Positions 17,732-26,467 of a DNA stretch of 64,000 bases are shown here, piece by piece; the stretch's first letter is position 1, and every line of letters starts with the position of its first letter. A program made the position numbers and the translations under genes. Origin of the DNA: Clostridioides difficile (GTDB taxonomy: Bacteria; Bacillota; Clostridia; Peptostreptococcales; Peptostreptococcaceae); NCBI RefSeq assembly GCF_001299635.1, contig NZ_JRHN01000043.1:62001-126000 (forward strand), given 5' to 3'. Under the pieces are notes generated by a model, which ran no database searches, was not told where the DNA came from, and worked only from the letters and a program-made list of their open reading frames with translations.

Positions 17732-18823
17732 TTATAATACCTTTGCTTTCCAATCTTCATAACTCATACCTTCAGGAAACTCTGGATTAACTTTTTCTTT
17801 TATAAATTTATCAAAATCATCTGCTCCACAAGAATCCAATAAACTTGTATCAATTGTATCTTCATATTTAGGTATATCATCTAGTGCTTTTAAATCTTTA
17901 TACATTTGTAAATTGTTTTTATATTCTTCTCCTGTAACTTTCCAAGTAAGTGTTCTACCTTCTCCAACTGTCTTTTTATAAATAGTTCTAAGTGCAACTT
18001 CTTCTTCTACATTATAATATTTTGCAAATATCTTAGCAGCTTCAGCTGGATTTGTATATATGTATTCTATTGCTTTTGTATGGGCTAGAACCAATTTTTT
18101 TGCTAAATCTGGATGTTCTTTTATAAAGTTTTTGTTTAATGAGAATGAACAACAGTTATATTCTTTACCATTAGCTTTTTCTTTATATTGAGTAGATGCT
18201 ATTATTTTTCCTGCACCATCATTTTCAGCTACAGAACCCCAAGGGTCACAAGATGTAAATGCTTGTATTTTTCCAGTCTTAAGAGCTAAGTATTTATCTT
18301 TATCTGAATCCATATTTACAATTTCATATTTTGATGGGTCAGTTGGTAGACCTGTTTCTGGTCCATAATCACTTGTCCATAAGAAATCACTCATATCTGT
18401 TGCAATTTTTTTACCTAGTAAATCTTTAGGTTCTTTTATATCTTTTGAAACTATTAAATATTCAGAACCACCAGTATGATTATTAGCTGCTATTGTTATT
18501 GGTGAACCTTTAGGTATAGCCCCCACAAGACCTTTTGTTCCTATATAACCGGCATCCATTTTCCCTGCTGCCATAGCTTCAGGAACTTTACCATTTCCAA
18601 CAGTTTTTACATTAAGACCTAAATCTTTATATATTCCAGCTGCTTCTGCTACTGGTCCAGCAGTCATATGGTCACAGTTATAATACCCTACTGTTATTGT
18701 ATAATCATCCTTCCCAGCTTTTGCTTCTTCTTTCTCTTTTGGTTTACTACTACAGCCTGTTAGTATAGATGCCCCCATTACACTAACTAAGATTAATGCT
18801 TTAATCTTCTTAGATACTCTCAT
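17732..18823 (-). CDS. ABC transporter substrate-binding lipoprotein
   Basis: A 363-residue extracytoplasmic binding protein of the nitrate/sulfonate/taurine type. The lipobox is ASILTG-C24 after a basic N-terminus. The mature domain begins 'TITVGYYNCDHMTAGPVAEAAGIYKDLGLNVK', the NMT1/THI5-like fold, with a Cys-x-His next to the predicted binding mouth that could contact a soft metal. Length is normal. It ends 4 nt before the selenoprotein binding protein, so this importer seems to use two different receptors. It probably binds the compound later processed by the MerB-like lyase; that is inference from order. Confidence 0.85.
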   Translation of the reverse strand: MRVSKKIKALILVSVMGASILTGCSSKPKEKEEAKAGKDDYTITVGYYNCDHMTAGPVAEAAGIYKDLGLNVKTVGNGKVPEAMAAGKMDAGYIGTKGLVGAIPKGSPITIAANNHTGGSEYLIVSKDIKEPKDLLGKKIATDMSDFLWTSDYGPETGLPTDPSKYEIVNMDSDKDKYLALKTGKIQAFTSCDPWGSVAENDGAGKIIASTQYKEKANGKEYNCCSFSLNKNFIKEHPDLAKKLVLAHTKAIEYIYTNPAEAAKIFAKYYNVEEEVALRTIYKKTVGEGRTLTWKVTGEEYKNNLQMYKDLKALDDIPKYEDTIDTSLLDSCGADDFDKFIKEKVNPEFPEGMSYEDWKAKVL

Positions 18824-18857
18824 CTAAATTTCCCACCTTTGTGTATTATTTTTATTT

Positions 18858-19316
18858 TTAGCAACATTTGTCCATATCTTCTCCAAATAAATCAACAAAC
18901 TTGTTGCCTTCTACCCTATAAATTGCATACCCTACATTACCATTCTTAGAACCTGACACAATTACTTCTATTGGTGGTTCATCATCAATATTTTTAAAAT
19001 TTATAGTTTGATTCTCTATAGGTGCTGGTATTGGTTTTGTTATGTAATGACTGTTTTTGTCAGAAACTACCACTACCATTTCATTTGAATTATTACCTTT
19101 TTTATATATAACTACTAAATCTTTTTTCCCATCATTATTTAAATCTTCTTCAGCACAAGTTATTATATTTTCTTTATGATTTTTTCTGAAATATTCCAAT
19201 GTTTCTTTATTCACATTTGGAATAGAGGCATCTTCTTCAAGGTTATCATCCACTATCTTTGATAAAACTATTAATGCTACTACTATACAGGATATTATAA
19301 CTATCTTTTTAAGCAT
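18858..19316 (-). CDS. saoC: Membrane-anchored protein ending in Cys-Cys (SaoC-like)
   Basis: A 152-residue protein with one N-terminal transmembrane segment (about residues 4-20) and an extracellular domain. The domain carries 'DLNNDGKKDLVVIY', which resembles a calcium-binding D-x-N-D-G repeat. It ends exactly in ...DMDKCC before a TAA. A vicinal Cys pair at the very C terminus fits the 'Cys-Cys-COOH (seleno)protein' naming I recall for the sao set, where relatives may end Cys-Sec. A role as a surface soft-metal or thiol trap is plausible but unproven. The start overlaps the permease gene by 8 nt. Confidence 0.75.
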   Translation of the reverse strand: MLKKIVIISCIVVALIVLSKIVDDNLEEDASIPNVNKETLEYFRKNHKENIITCAEEDLNNDGKKDLVVIYKKGNNSNEMVVVVSDKNSHYITKPIPAPIENQTINFKNIDDEPPIEVIVSGSKNGNVGYAIYRVEGNKFVDLFGEDMDKCC

Positions 19317-20394
19317 GATTTCCTATGACCTCTTTCATTTTTGGTATTATTGATTTAAATGCAAATAAAATAATTACAATCGTACACACATATTCAAAAC
19401 TATCTGGTATATTTAACATTAGTTTATTTGCCAACTGTATTGAAGAATTTGTTGTATCTAAATTTACTGAATTGTCATTTACTAAAAGTAAATTTGTTAT
19501 GTATCCAATTATTATTGAGGATAGTGTCAAAGTTACTGAATATATAATAACAGTTCTTTTCCCAATAAGTTTAAACATACTTATAAGTTCTGGTAAGTTT
19601 GTAGCTGCTCCAGCTATTAAAAACGTTATCGCTATCCCAGGAGAAGCTCCACTTGCAACAAGGGCAGCTATAAATGGAATATGTCCTACTGCACACACAT
19701 ACATGACACATGCAAGTATTGCTATACTTCCAAGAGATATCAATCCTGGATTACCTAGATATTTTTGAATTATGCTATTTGGAAAAATTGTTGTTATAAA
19801 ACCTGCAAAAAGCATTCCCATTACTACATATTTACTAATAGTAAGAGCTAACTCTCCAAAAGACCATTTAAGACCATCAATCAGATTTTCTATAAAACTT
19901 CTCTTTTCTTCTTCTAATTCTATTACATCTTCATCTGAATCATTATGCAAAGATAATTCTTCTTTTCCAAAACAATTTCCTAAAAATCCTACTAAAAATG
20001 GCACTAAAAAACCAGCTATTAGATAAATAATTGTAACTTTAGGCCCCAAAAGACCTAGACAAAGAACTACAGCTATTGGATTTATTATTGGAGTTGATGT
20101 CATAAAAGCAAGCACTGGTCCTAGGTATGCTCCGGAATAATACATACTTATACCAAGTGGGATTACTCCACAGCTACATATTGGTAAAAACATTCCTGAG
20201 ATAGTGCTTTTAATCAAAGAAGAAAATTTCTTATTTCCAAGTTGTTTTTGAAACCTTTTTGGAGTTAAAACATTGTGAAGTACACCTGCTAATATAAAAC
20301 TTATCATAAGCCATCCTGATGCTCCATTCAATGTAACTATAGAAGCTACTATAGTCTCTTTAATTCCATTTAAAACAATTTCTAATATATTCAT
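19309..20394 (-). CDS. saoE: ArsP-like permease with CSCG motif (SaoE-like)
   Basis: A 361-residue polytopic membrane protein of the same permease family as the arsenic-operon carrier. It has 'MFLPICSCGVIPLGISMYYSG' (Cys73 and Cys75) in the first repeat and an acidic cytoplasmic loop ('DSDEDVIELEEEKR') between halves. Such proteins export trivalent organoarsenicals or related thiophiles. Paired with a MerB-like lyase it may expel the inorganic or organic product. It ends by overlapping the Cys-Cys protein gene and begins 25 nt after the thioredoxin-like gene. The substrate is unknown. Confidence 0.82.
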   Translation of the reverse strand: MNILEIVLNGIKETIVASIVTLNGASGWLMISFILAGVLHNVLTPKRFQKQLGNKKFSSLIKSTISGMFLPICSCGVIPLGISMYYSGAYLGPVLAFMTSTPIINPIAVVLCLGLLGPKVTIIYLIAGFLVPFLVGFLGNCFGKEELSLHNDSDEDVIELEEEKRSFIENLIDGLKWSFGELALTISKYVVMGMLFAGFITTIFPNSIIQKYLGNPGLISLGSIAILACVMYVCAVGHIPFIAALVASGASPGIAITFLIAGAATNLPELISMFKLIGKRTVIIYSVTLTLSSIIIGYITNLLLVNDNSVNLDTTNSSIQLANKLMLNIPDSFEYVCTIVIILFAFKSIIPKMKEVIGNHA

Positions 20395-20419
20395 TTTTGA
20401 TACTCCTAATTTTAAACTT

Positions 20420-20677
20420 TTAACTATTATTTATAGCTTCTACTATCGCCTTTTCAATTGTATCTTTATTTAATCTGTCATATTTTTTTTTCTGATTTAT
20501 TATTAAAGTTCCTTTTGTTATAATTCCATATTTTTTTACATATGAAAAATCTTTACCTGCCTGATACAGTTTCACTTCCAATTTATCAGTATACTTTTCT
20601 GACATTTTTTTTATAAACACTCCATGCTCATCACAAGATGGTCAAGTATTTATAAATTCAACTAAAACTTTAGACAT
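20420..20677 (-). CDS. saoT: Thioredoxin-like selenoprotein with UxxC motif (SaoT-like)
   Basis: An 85-residue glutaredoxin/thioredoxin-fold protein. An in-frame TGA at 20642-20644 is codon 12. It makes the active site T-U12-P-S-C15, a textbook selenocysteine version of CxxC, at the end of the first strand (MSKVLVEFINT). The start ATG at 20675-20677 has a GGGGAT site. Ignoring recoding leaves a 66-aa ORF lacking the active site. It likely provides reducing power to other members of the cluster. The symbol is from recollected family naming. Confidence 0.85.
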
Positions 20678-20765
20678 TTGTTCATCCCCTACTCAAACAA
20701 TTTATCCTTGACTTAAAATAATCCACAGAAAATAAGTTTTCCCATGGATTGTATACCAAACTGTT

Positions 20766-21098
20766 TTATAATGTTATGACTTGGTCTATACCTGCACTAC
20801 CTAAACAAGCATATAAGTTTGGAAAACATCCAATCGTAGCCCCATCAACCAAGTTATTCTCTATCCCTCTCTCTATAGCACATTGGTCACAAGCCATTAT
20901 TATCATATCCGTTTTTTTATGTAATTCACTTAGTTTTTCTCCTATTGGATTCCCTTTAGATAAGAATAATGTATTATCCATAAAGAAAAACATCCCTAGA
21001 ACATCTACTCCATGAGTTCCTTGTTCTAATTGTGGTATTATCATTTTGTCTAAAATTTTATGTACATTAGTACTATTGAAGATATATGCTACTTTCAT
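20766..21098 (-). CDS. saoD: DsrE-like protein (SaoD-like)
   Basis: A 110-residue DsrE/DsrF-type sulfur-relay fold protein and the first gene of the cluster. It carries 'IIMACDQCAIERGI' (C-x-x-C) and 'TIGCFPNLYACLG', which resemble the cysteine positions of sulfur-transfer proteins. I use the ATG at 21096-21098 behind GGAGGAATAAAA, not the ATG 18 nt upstream that contains the site. DsrE-type proteins carry persulfides or bind metals on cysteines; the exact role here is unknown. A small hairpin follows before the thioredoxin-like gene, leaving 88 nt between them. Confidence 0.78.
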   Translation of the reverse strand: MKVAYIFNSTNVHKILDKMIIPQLEQGTHGVDVLGMFFFMDNTLFLSKGNPIGEKLSELHKKTDMIIMACDQCAIERGIENNLVDGATIGCFPNLYACLGSAGIDQVITL

Positions 21099-21153
21099 TT
21101 TTATTCCTCCATCCAATTCTTTCCTAAATTTTATACAAATTTTTACATATACA

Positions 21154-21188
21154 ATTATATTATAAGTTCTTTTGTATTTATCTGTAAA
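21154..21188 (-). promoter_or_regulatory. Likely promoter of the selenoprotein cluster
   Basis: -35 TTTACA (21183-21188), 18-nt spacer, -10 TATAAT (21159-21164, with a second TATAAT right after) on the minus strand, about 60 nt before the DsrE-like gene. Confidence 0.55.
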
Positions 21189-21289
21189 ATAGATAATAAC
21201 TATATCATCAAAAGTGTATATAGTATTTTTCTATATAAATTAAATTATTAATTAAACTTTTCTATATTTTTATTAATTTTAATAAATAA

Positions 21290-21336
21290 AAGATAGACTC
21301 CATAAATTTACTATGTAAATTTATGGAGTCTATCTT
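21290..21336. terminator. Terminator after nadC
   Basis: A perfect 22-bp stem with a 3-nt loop, in T-rich flanks on both sides. It separates the nad operon from the selenoprotein cluster. Confidence 0.85.
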
Positions 21337-21361
21337 AATTAAATTTATATCAATATCAAAT

Positions 21362-22198
21362 TTATATATTTCTCAGATTTTTCATACTTATATCGAGAGC
21401 TTTGACAGAGTGTGTAAGTGCTCCTACAGAAACAACATCCACTCCAATTTTTCCTATAGATTCTATAGTATCTAAATTCACATTCCCAGAAAATTCTACA
21501 ATTGCTCTTCCATTTATAATATCTATGGCTTGTTTTGCCATTTCTAAGCTCATATTATCCAACATTATTATATCTGCTTTTGCTTCTAAAGCTTCTTTTA
21601 CCATATCTAAGGTTTCCACTTCTACTTCTATTTTTCTAACAAAAGAAGTGTTTTTTCTAGCTAGTTCAACTGCATTTTTGACACCACCAGCGGCTCCAAT
21701 GTGATTGTCTTTAAGCAAAATTCCATCAGATAAATTAAATCTATGATTACATCCTCCACCTACTTTTACAGAATATTTATCTAATATTCTAAGATTAGGT
21801 ATTGTTTTTCTACTATCTAACAACTTTGTATTTGTACCTTCAAGCTTTTCAACATATTTACTAGTAGTAGTGGCTATACCACTCATTCTTTGTAAATAAT
21901 TTAATGCTACACGTTCTCCTACAAGTAAATTTCTAGTATTCCCAGTTAATATAGCTATCTTTTCACGATTTTCTACTTTATCACCATCATTTTTATATAA
22001 CTCTACATCTACATTTCCAAGTATCTCAAAAACCCTCTTAAATACACCTAATCCAGCTATTATACCATCTTGCTTACAAATTAAATCTACAGTAGACTTA
22101 GAATTTTCATCCACAATAGAATTAGTTGTTATATCTTCACTTGGAACATCTTCTATTAAAGCATCCTGTATCATTCTATCAATAATCAAATAATTCAT
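21362..22198 (-). CDS. nadC: Nicotinate-nucleotide pyrophosphorylase (quinolinate phosphoribosyltransferase)
   Basis: A 278-residue enzyme converting quinolinate and PRPP to nicotinate mononucleotide, the third step of de novo NAD synthesis. Family motifs include 'EDVPSEDITTNSIV', 'GERVALNYLQRMSGIATTT', 'LLDSRKTIPNLRILDKYSVKVGGGCNHRFNLSDGILLKDNH' and the C-terminal 'SVGALTHSVKALDISM' (family-typical; quoted in parts). I start at the ATG at 22196-22198 (MNYLIIDRM) preceded by GAGGA; it overlaps nadB by 20 nt, implying coupling. It is the last gene of nadA-nadB-nadC and followed by a strong terminator. Confidence 0.94.
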   Translation of the reverse strand: MNYLIIDRMIQDALIEDVPSEDITTNSIVDENSKSTVDLICKQDGIIAGLGVFKRVFEILGNVDVELYKNDGDKVENREKIAILTGNTRNLLVGERVALNYLQRMSGIATTTSKYVEKLEGTNTKLLDSRKTIPNLRILDKYSVKVGGGCNHRFNLSDGILLKDNHIGAAGGVKNAVELARKNTSFVRKIEVEVETLDMVKEALEAKADIIMLDNMSLEMAKQAIDIINGRAIVEFSGNVNLDTIESIGKIGVDVVSVGALTHSVKALDISMKNLRNI

Positions 22199-23480
22199 CG
22201 CCAAAATCCTCACTTGTTCTTTCAATTTCTTTTATGACTAATATTTTATTCTCTTTTTTTATCTTTTCTATATCTATGTCCATATCTGGTATATCTATAA
22301 ATTCAACTTTTATCTCATCCATAACTGAGTTTATACTTTTGGCGGCTCTCTTTGAAAATACAAGCCCTTCAAGTAAAGAATTACTTGCCAGTCTATTTGC
22401 TCCATGAACACCTGTGCAACTAATCTCTCCAACTGCATATAAATTTTCCATAGATGTTTTTGAGTCCAAGTCGACATGTATCCCACCCATAAAATAATGT
22501 TGTGCAGGTGATACTTTTATATATTCTTTAGTTATATCTGTCCCTCTAGTCAAACATTCATTGTAAATGAAAGAAAATCTGTTAATTAAATATTCGCTAC
22601 CTAAATGCGTTGCATCTAGATATACATAAGGTGAATTATCTTTTTCCATTTGCTCAAAAATAGCTTTTGAAACTACATCCCTAGGAAGAAGTTCATCGAC
22701 AAATCTTTCTTTATTTTTATTTAAAAGTTTAGCTCCCTCTCCTCTTAGTGATTCAGATATAAGCATTCTCCTGCCTTCACTATTCTCTTCATAGAAAGCT
22801 GTTGGATGTATTTGAATATACTCTAAGTTCTCTATTTTTATATCATTTTTTAAAGCTATAGCAATTCCATCACCTGTAAGGTGTCTTTGGTTGGTAGAGT
22901 TTTTGAAAAGTCCACCTATTCCGCCTGTAGCCAAAACTACCACTTTTGAAAAAACATGAATTTCTCTTTGAGATTTAAAAATTCTAGCTCCTATACACTT
23001 ATTACCATCTTTTAATATATCTAAAAGATACGCATCTTCTATAAGAGTTATATTTTCTCTAGTTTTAGCTTCTTTTAATAAAGTCTTAAAAACAACCTCT
23101 CCAGTATTATCTTTACTATGAACTATTCTATTTACACTATGAGCACCTTCTCTAGTGTAATCTATTTCTCCATTTTCTCTATCTAAAGGCATACCATAAT
23201 CTACTATTTGTCCTACATTTTCAATAGATTCATCTGCAAGAACTTGGACTGCTTCAACTCTATTTTTATACTGACCAGCCTTCATTGTATCTTCCACAAA
23301 AGACTCTATATCATCAATATTTCTAGCAGTTGAAATTCCACCTTGTGCAAGATATGTATTATTGTTTTCAATTGTAGATTTTGATACTACTAATACATTT
23401 AAATTTTTATCTAAATTTAATGCACAATATAACCCTGAAATACCACTTCCAACTATTAAAACATCTTGTTCTAAATTCAT
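22179..23480 (-). CDS. nadB: L-aspartate oxidase
   Basis: A 433-residue flavoprotein that oxidises aspartate to iminoaspartate for quinolinate synthesis. It has the N-terminal FAD-binding 'DVLIVGSGISGLYCALNL', active-site region 'THLGSEYL...INRF', and 'QHYFMGGIHVDLDSKTSMENLYAVGEISCTGVHGANRLASNSLLEGL' (the signature runs near residue 345-390). It is about 100 residues shorter than the E. coli enzyme and lacks most of the C-terminal helical domain, as is common in clostridia. In an anaerobe the electron acceptor is probably fumarate rather than oxygen. It is 12 nt after nadA. Confidence 0.93.
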   Translation of the reverse strand: MNLEQDVLIVGSGISGLYCALNLDKNLNVLVVSKSTIENNNTYLAQGGISTARNIDDIESFVEDTMKAGQYKNRVEAVQVLADESIENVGQIVDYGMPLDRENGEIDYTREGAHSVNRIVHSKDNTGEVVFKTLLKEAKTRENITLIEDAYLLDILKDGNKCIGARIFKSQREIHVFSKVVVLATGGIGGLFKNSTNQRHLTGDGIAIALKNDIKIENLEYIQIHPTAFYEENSEGRRMLISESLRGEGAKLLNKNKERFVDELLPRDVVSKAIFEQMEKDNSPYVYLDATHLGSEYLINRFSFIYNECLTRGTDITKEYIKVSPAQHYFMGGIHVDLDSKTSMENLYAVGEISCTGVHGANRLASNSLLEGLVFSKRAAKSINSVMDEIKVEFIDIPDMDIDIEKIKKENKILVIKEIERTSEDFGDELFDY

Positions 23481-23492
23481 AAGTCTATCCCT

Positions 23493-24407
23493 CTATCCTT
23501 CTGCTAATCTGTGCATATTAAGCAGTGAATTTAAAGCTTTTTCCATGATTTCATCTTCTACAGTGACTTCATTTTCCATATTTTTAAGTGTACTGTATAA
23601 ATTTTCTAATGTTGTCTTTTTCATATCAGTACATAGTATTCTTCCTCCAGGGATATAAAAGTTTTTATTAGGATTCTTTTTCTTTAATTCATGTAATATT
23701 CCTTCTTCAGTTGCTATTATAAAATCTTTATTTTCACTATTAGTAGCATATTTTATTATTCCTGATGTACTGCCTACATAATCTCCTAAATCCCTTACTT
23801 CCTTTTTACATTCTGGATGTACCAACACTTCTGCATCTTTATACTTATCTTTTAATTCAATTATTTCTTCAGCCTTTATATTATTGTGGTATTTGCAATA
23901 TCCGTCCCAAAATATAAAGTCTTTATCTGGAAATTTCTCTGCAATATATCCTCCTAAGTTTTTATCTGGAAGAAATATAATTTCTTTATTATCTATGTTT
24001 TCTAATATTTTAATTGCACTGGACGATGTAACGGAAACATCACAATGTGCCTTGACTTTAGCTGTAGAGTTTATATAACATACAACCAAAGCATTTGGAT
24101 ACTGTTGTTTTAGTTTTATCACGCCTTCTTCATCTACCATATCTGCCATAGCGCATCCAGCGTTACTTACTGGCATCAATACAGTTTTCTCAGGTGATAA
24201 TATCTTAGCACTTTCTCCCATAAATCTTACTCCACAGAATACAACCACATCTTCGTTACAATCTCTAGCAATTTCACTTAAGTAATACGAATCACCAACT
24301 GCATCTGCTAATTCTTGTATTTCTGGTGGTTGATAAAAATGGGCAAGTATTATTGCATTTTTTTCTTTCTTTAGCTCTTTGATTTGATATGTTAAATCTT
24401 TATCCAT
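23493..24407 (-). CDS. nadA: Quinolinate synthase A
   Basis: A 304-residue [4Fe-4S] enzyme condensing iminoaspartate with dihydroxyacetone phosphate. The three cluster-ligand cysteines expected for NadA are in 'SNAGCAMADMV', 'VHPECKKEVRDL' and 'GGRILCTDMKKT'. The start region 'LKKEKNAIILAHFYQPPEIQELAD' is the family signature. It is the first gene of nadABC. Upstream lies a consensus promoter with a 22-bp palindrome over the start site, consistent with repression by a niacin-responsive regulator. Confidence 0.95.
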   Translation of the reverse strand: MDKDLTYQIKELKKEKNAIILAHFYQPPEIQELADAVGDSYYLSEIARDCNEDVVVFCGVRFMGESAKILSPEKTVLMPVSNAGCAMADMVDEEGVIKLKQQYPNALVVCYINSTAKVKAHCDVSVTSSSAIKILENIDNKEIIFLPDKNLGGYIAEKFPDKDFIFWDGYCKYHNNIKAEEIIELKDKYKDAEVLVHPECKKEVRDLGDYVGSTSGIIKYATNSENKDFIIATEEGILHELKKKNPNKNFYIPGGRILCTDMKKTTLENLYSTLKNMENEVTVEDEIMEKALNSLLNMHRLAEG

Positions 24408-24428
24408 AATTGCACCGCTTTCTATATG

Positions 24429-24484
24429 TACTAGTGTATATACACCTGTAAACTCATTATATCACTTGACTATTCTTTCTTCAA
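24429..24484 (-). promoter_or_regulatory. nadA promoter with overlapping palindromic operator
   Basis: -35 TTGAAG (24479-24484), 17-nt spacer, -10 TATAAT (24456-24461). A 22-bp near-palindrome, TACAGGTGTATATACACTAG plus TA (24429-24450), covers the predicted start site. A niacin-dependent repressor such as NiaR is the obvious candidate; the regulator's identity is inferred. Confidence 0.7.
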
Positions 24485-24789
24485 GAATTTTAGACCTCTT
24501 AATATTGTTAAGATATAGACATTTACATTATCAATTGATTTATCTTTTTTACTTATATATTTAAACTATTTTTTATGTTTTTTAATTTTTTTGTAAAATA
24601 TTATCAGAATTTTGTTTATATTCTTTATTGCTATAATATTGAAAATTTTACCAAACACATGTATACTAAGTACATGATTATGTGTATGTATTAATTTCTG
24701 AAATTATATTACTTTTAGTATTTTATAGAATTTGTAGGTTATTTCAATACGTATACAGAATCCAAAAATTTTATAAATGGGGTGATATT
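24485..24789. other. Divergent nadA-cstA spacer
   Basis: About 300 nt, AT-rich. Apart from the -35 region of nadA at its left edge and possible + strand promoter elements near 24630-24660, I see nothing distinctive. Confidence 0.35.
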
Positions 24790-26247
24790 ATGACAACGTT
24801 CTTAATTGGATTGGCTATATTACTAATAGGAGGTGCTTTATATGGTGCTTATTGTGAAAAAGTATTTAGCCCAGATGACAGAAAAACACCTGCTCTTGCT
24901 CAGAGTGATGGTGTAGACTATGTTCCAATGAAAAAATGGAAGAATAGTCTCATTGAATTGCTTAATATAGCTGGTACAGGACCAATTCTAGGACCTATCC
25001 AAGGTATATTGTTTGGCCCAATAGCATTTATACTAATCCCTATTGGTTGTGTATTTGGAGGAGCTTTACATGACTATATGAGTGGAATGATTAGTATAAG
25101 AGAAAAAGGAGCACAGATGCCTTCTCTTATCAGTAGATTTTTAGGTAATAAAGTATTTCAAGTCTATAATATATTCCTTTGTCTATTAATGCTTTTAGTT
25201 GGTGCAGTTTTTATTTACACACCTGGAGATTTGGTTGTTACACAAATCTTAAATATGAAGTCAACTATAAATAATCCAGTTGTATGGATAGTTTATGGAA
25301 TTATTTTTGTATATTATTTATGTGCAACACTCTTCCCAATTGATAAGATTATAGGAAAAATATATCCGATATTTGGGGCAATACTACTTTTATCTGCTGC
25401 TGGTGTTGGAATCGGAATATTTACACAAGGTTATGATTTAGCTAATCTAAGTCTTGCAAATTGGAAAGGTATTCATCCTGATGGAATTCCTCTTATCCCT
25501 ACATTCTTCGTTACAGTTGCTTGTGGTATAGTTTCTGGGTTCCACTCAACTCAAGCCACTCTTATAGCAAGATCAGTTTCAAATGAAAAAGAAGGAAAAA
25601 CTACTTTTTATAATATGATGATTTTAGAAGGTTTAATTGCAATGATTTGGGCTGCAGCTGCTATGGGTATTTACAATAAAGGTATACCTAAGGAATTGAT
25701 AGGCTCTCCTGATGTAATAGGCTTAGTTGCAAGAGATTTACTTGGTTCCATTGGTGGAGTCATAGCTATAATAGGTGTTATCATTTTACCTATAACTTCT
25801 GGAGATACAGCTTTAAGATCTCTAAGATTAATGCTTGCTGATTATTTTCATTATGACCAAAAGGAAAAGAAACATCGTGTTATACTATCAATCTGTATAT
25901 TTATCCCTGTCATAGCCATCCTCATATTTGCAAAACTCAGTGCTTCTGGATTTAATATATTATGGAGATATTTCTCATGGAGTAATCAAACCATCGCTAT
26001 ATTTGCATTTGCGATGATTACAGTCTATCTTATAATAAAAGAAAAAAATTATATTATAAGCTTAATTCCAGGTATGTTTTATTCTTTTATCATATTTAGC
26101 TATATATTCAATGCTCAAATTGGATTTAATCTAAGTATAAACATATCCTATATTTTAGCTGCTATATTTACTGTATTATACGCTGTTTTAACTGTATACT
26201 ATGGTAGAAAGTTAAAAAACAAAGCAGATGTGAAACTAGCTGACTAA
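24790..26247 (+). CDS. CstA-family carbon starvation/peptide or pyruvate transporter
   Basis: A 485-residue polytopic membrane protein of the CstA family, with roughly 14-16 predicted helices. Family segments include 'LLNIAGTGPILGPIQGILFGP', 'GCVFGGALHDYMSGMISIREKG' and 'VSGFHSTQATLIARSV' (short conserved stretches). CstA proteins import peptides or pyruvate. I start at the ATG at 24790 behind GGGGTGATATT; the longer in-frame extension of 36 codons has no site and poor fit. This is the short clostridial form (E. coli CstA is about 700 aa). A strong terminator follows at 26295-26336. Confidence 0.85.
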   Translation: MTTFLIGLAILLIGGALYGAYCEKVFSPDDRKTPALAQSDGVDYVPMKKWKNSLIELLNIAGTGPILGPIQGILFGPIAFILIPIGCVFGGALHDYMSGMISIREKGAQMPSLISRFLGNKVFQVYNIFLCLLMLLVGAVFIYTPGDLVVTQILNMKSTINNPVVWIVYGIIFVYYLCATLFPIDKIIGKIYPIFGAILLLSAAGVGIGIFTQGYDLANLSLANWKGIHPDGIPLIPTFFVTVACGIVSGFHSTQATLIARSVSNEKEGKTTFYNMMILEGLIAMIWAAAAMGIYNKGIPKELIGSPDVIGLVARDLLGSIGGVIAIIGVIILPITSGDTALRSLRLMLADYFHYDQKEKKHRVILSICIFIPVIAILIFAKLSASGFNILWRYFSWSNQTIAIFAFAMITVYLIIKEKNYIISLIPGMFYSFIIFSYIFNAQIGFNLSINISYILAAIFTVLYAVLTVYYGRKLKNKADVKLAD

Positions 26248-26294
26248 AATTAACCAGAGTTACACTTAAATTAAACTTTTAATATAAAAATCAT

Positions 26295-26336
26295 AAAAAG
26301 AGACTATCTCAAATTAGAGATTGTCTCTTTTTTATT
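26295..26336 (+). terminator. Terminator after the CstA gene
   Basis: Stem AAAAAGAGACtATCTC / GAGATtGTCTCTTTTTT with a 6-nt loop and T-run. Confidence 0.88.
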
Positions 26337-26467
26337 TAACACATAAATAACTAGGTATTTACTCTTTATTGGAATATTTATCCTGAATTTCTAATATAAA
26401 TAAATAAAAGTTTTAAAACAATCTACACATTTATATACTTAAAATAAATTTTTTTGGAGGAATACTT

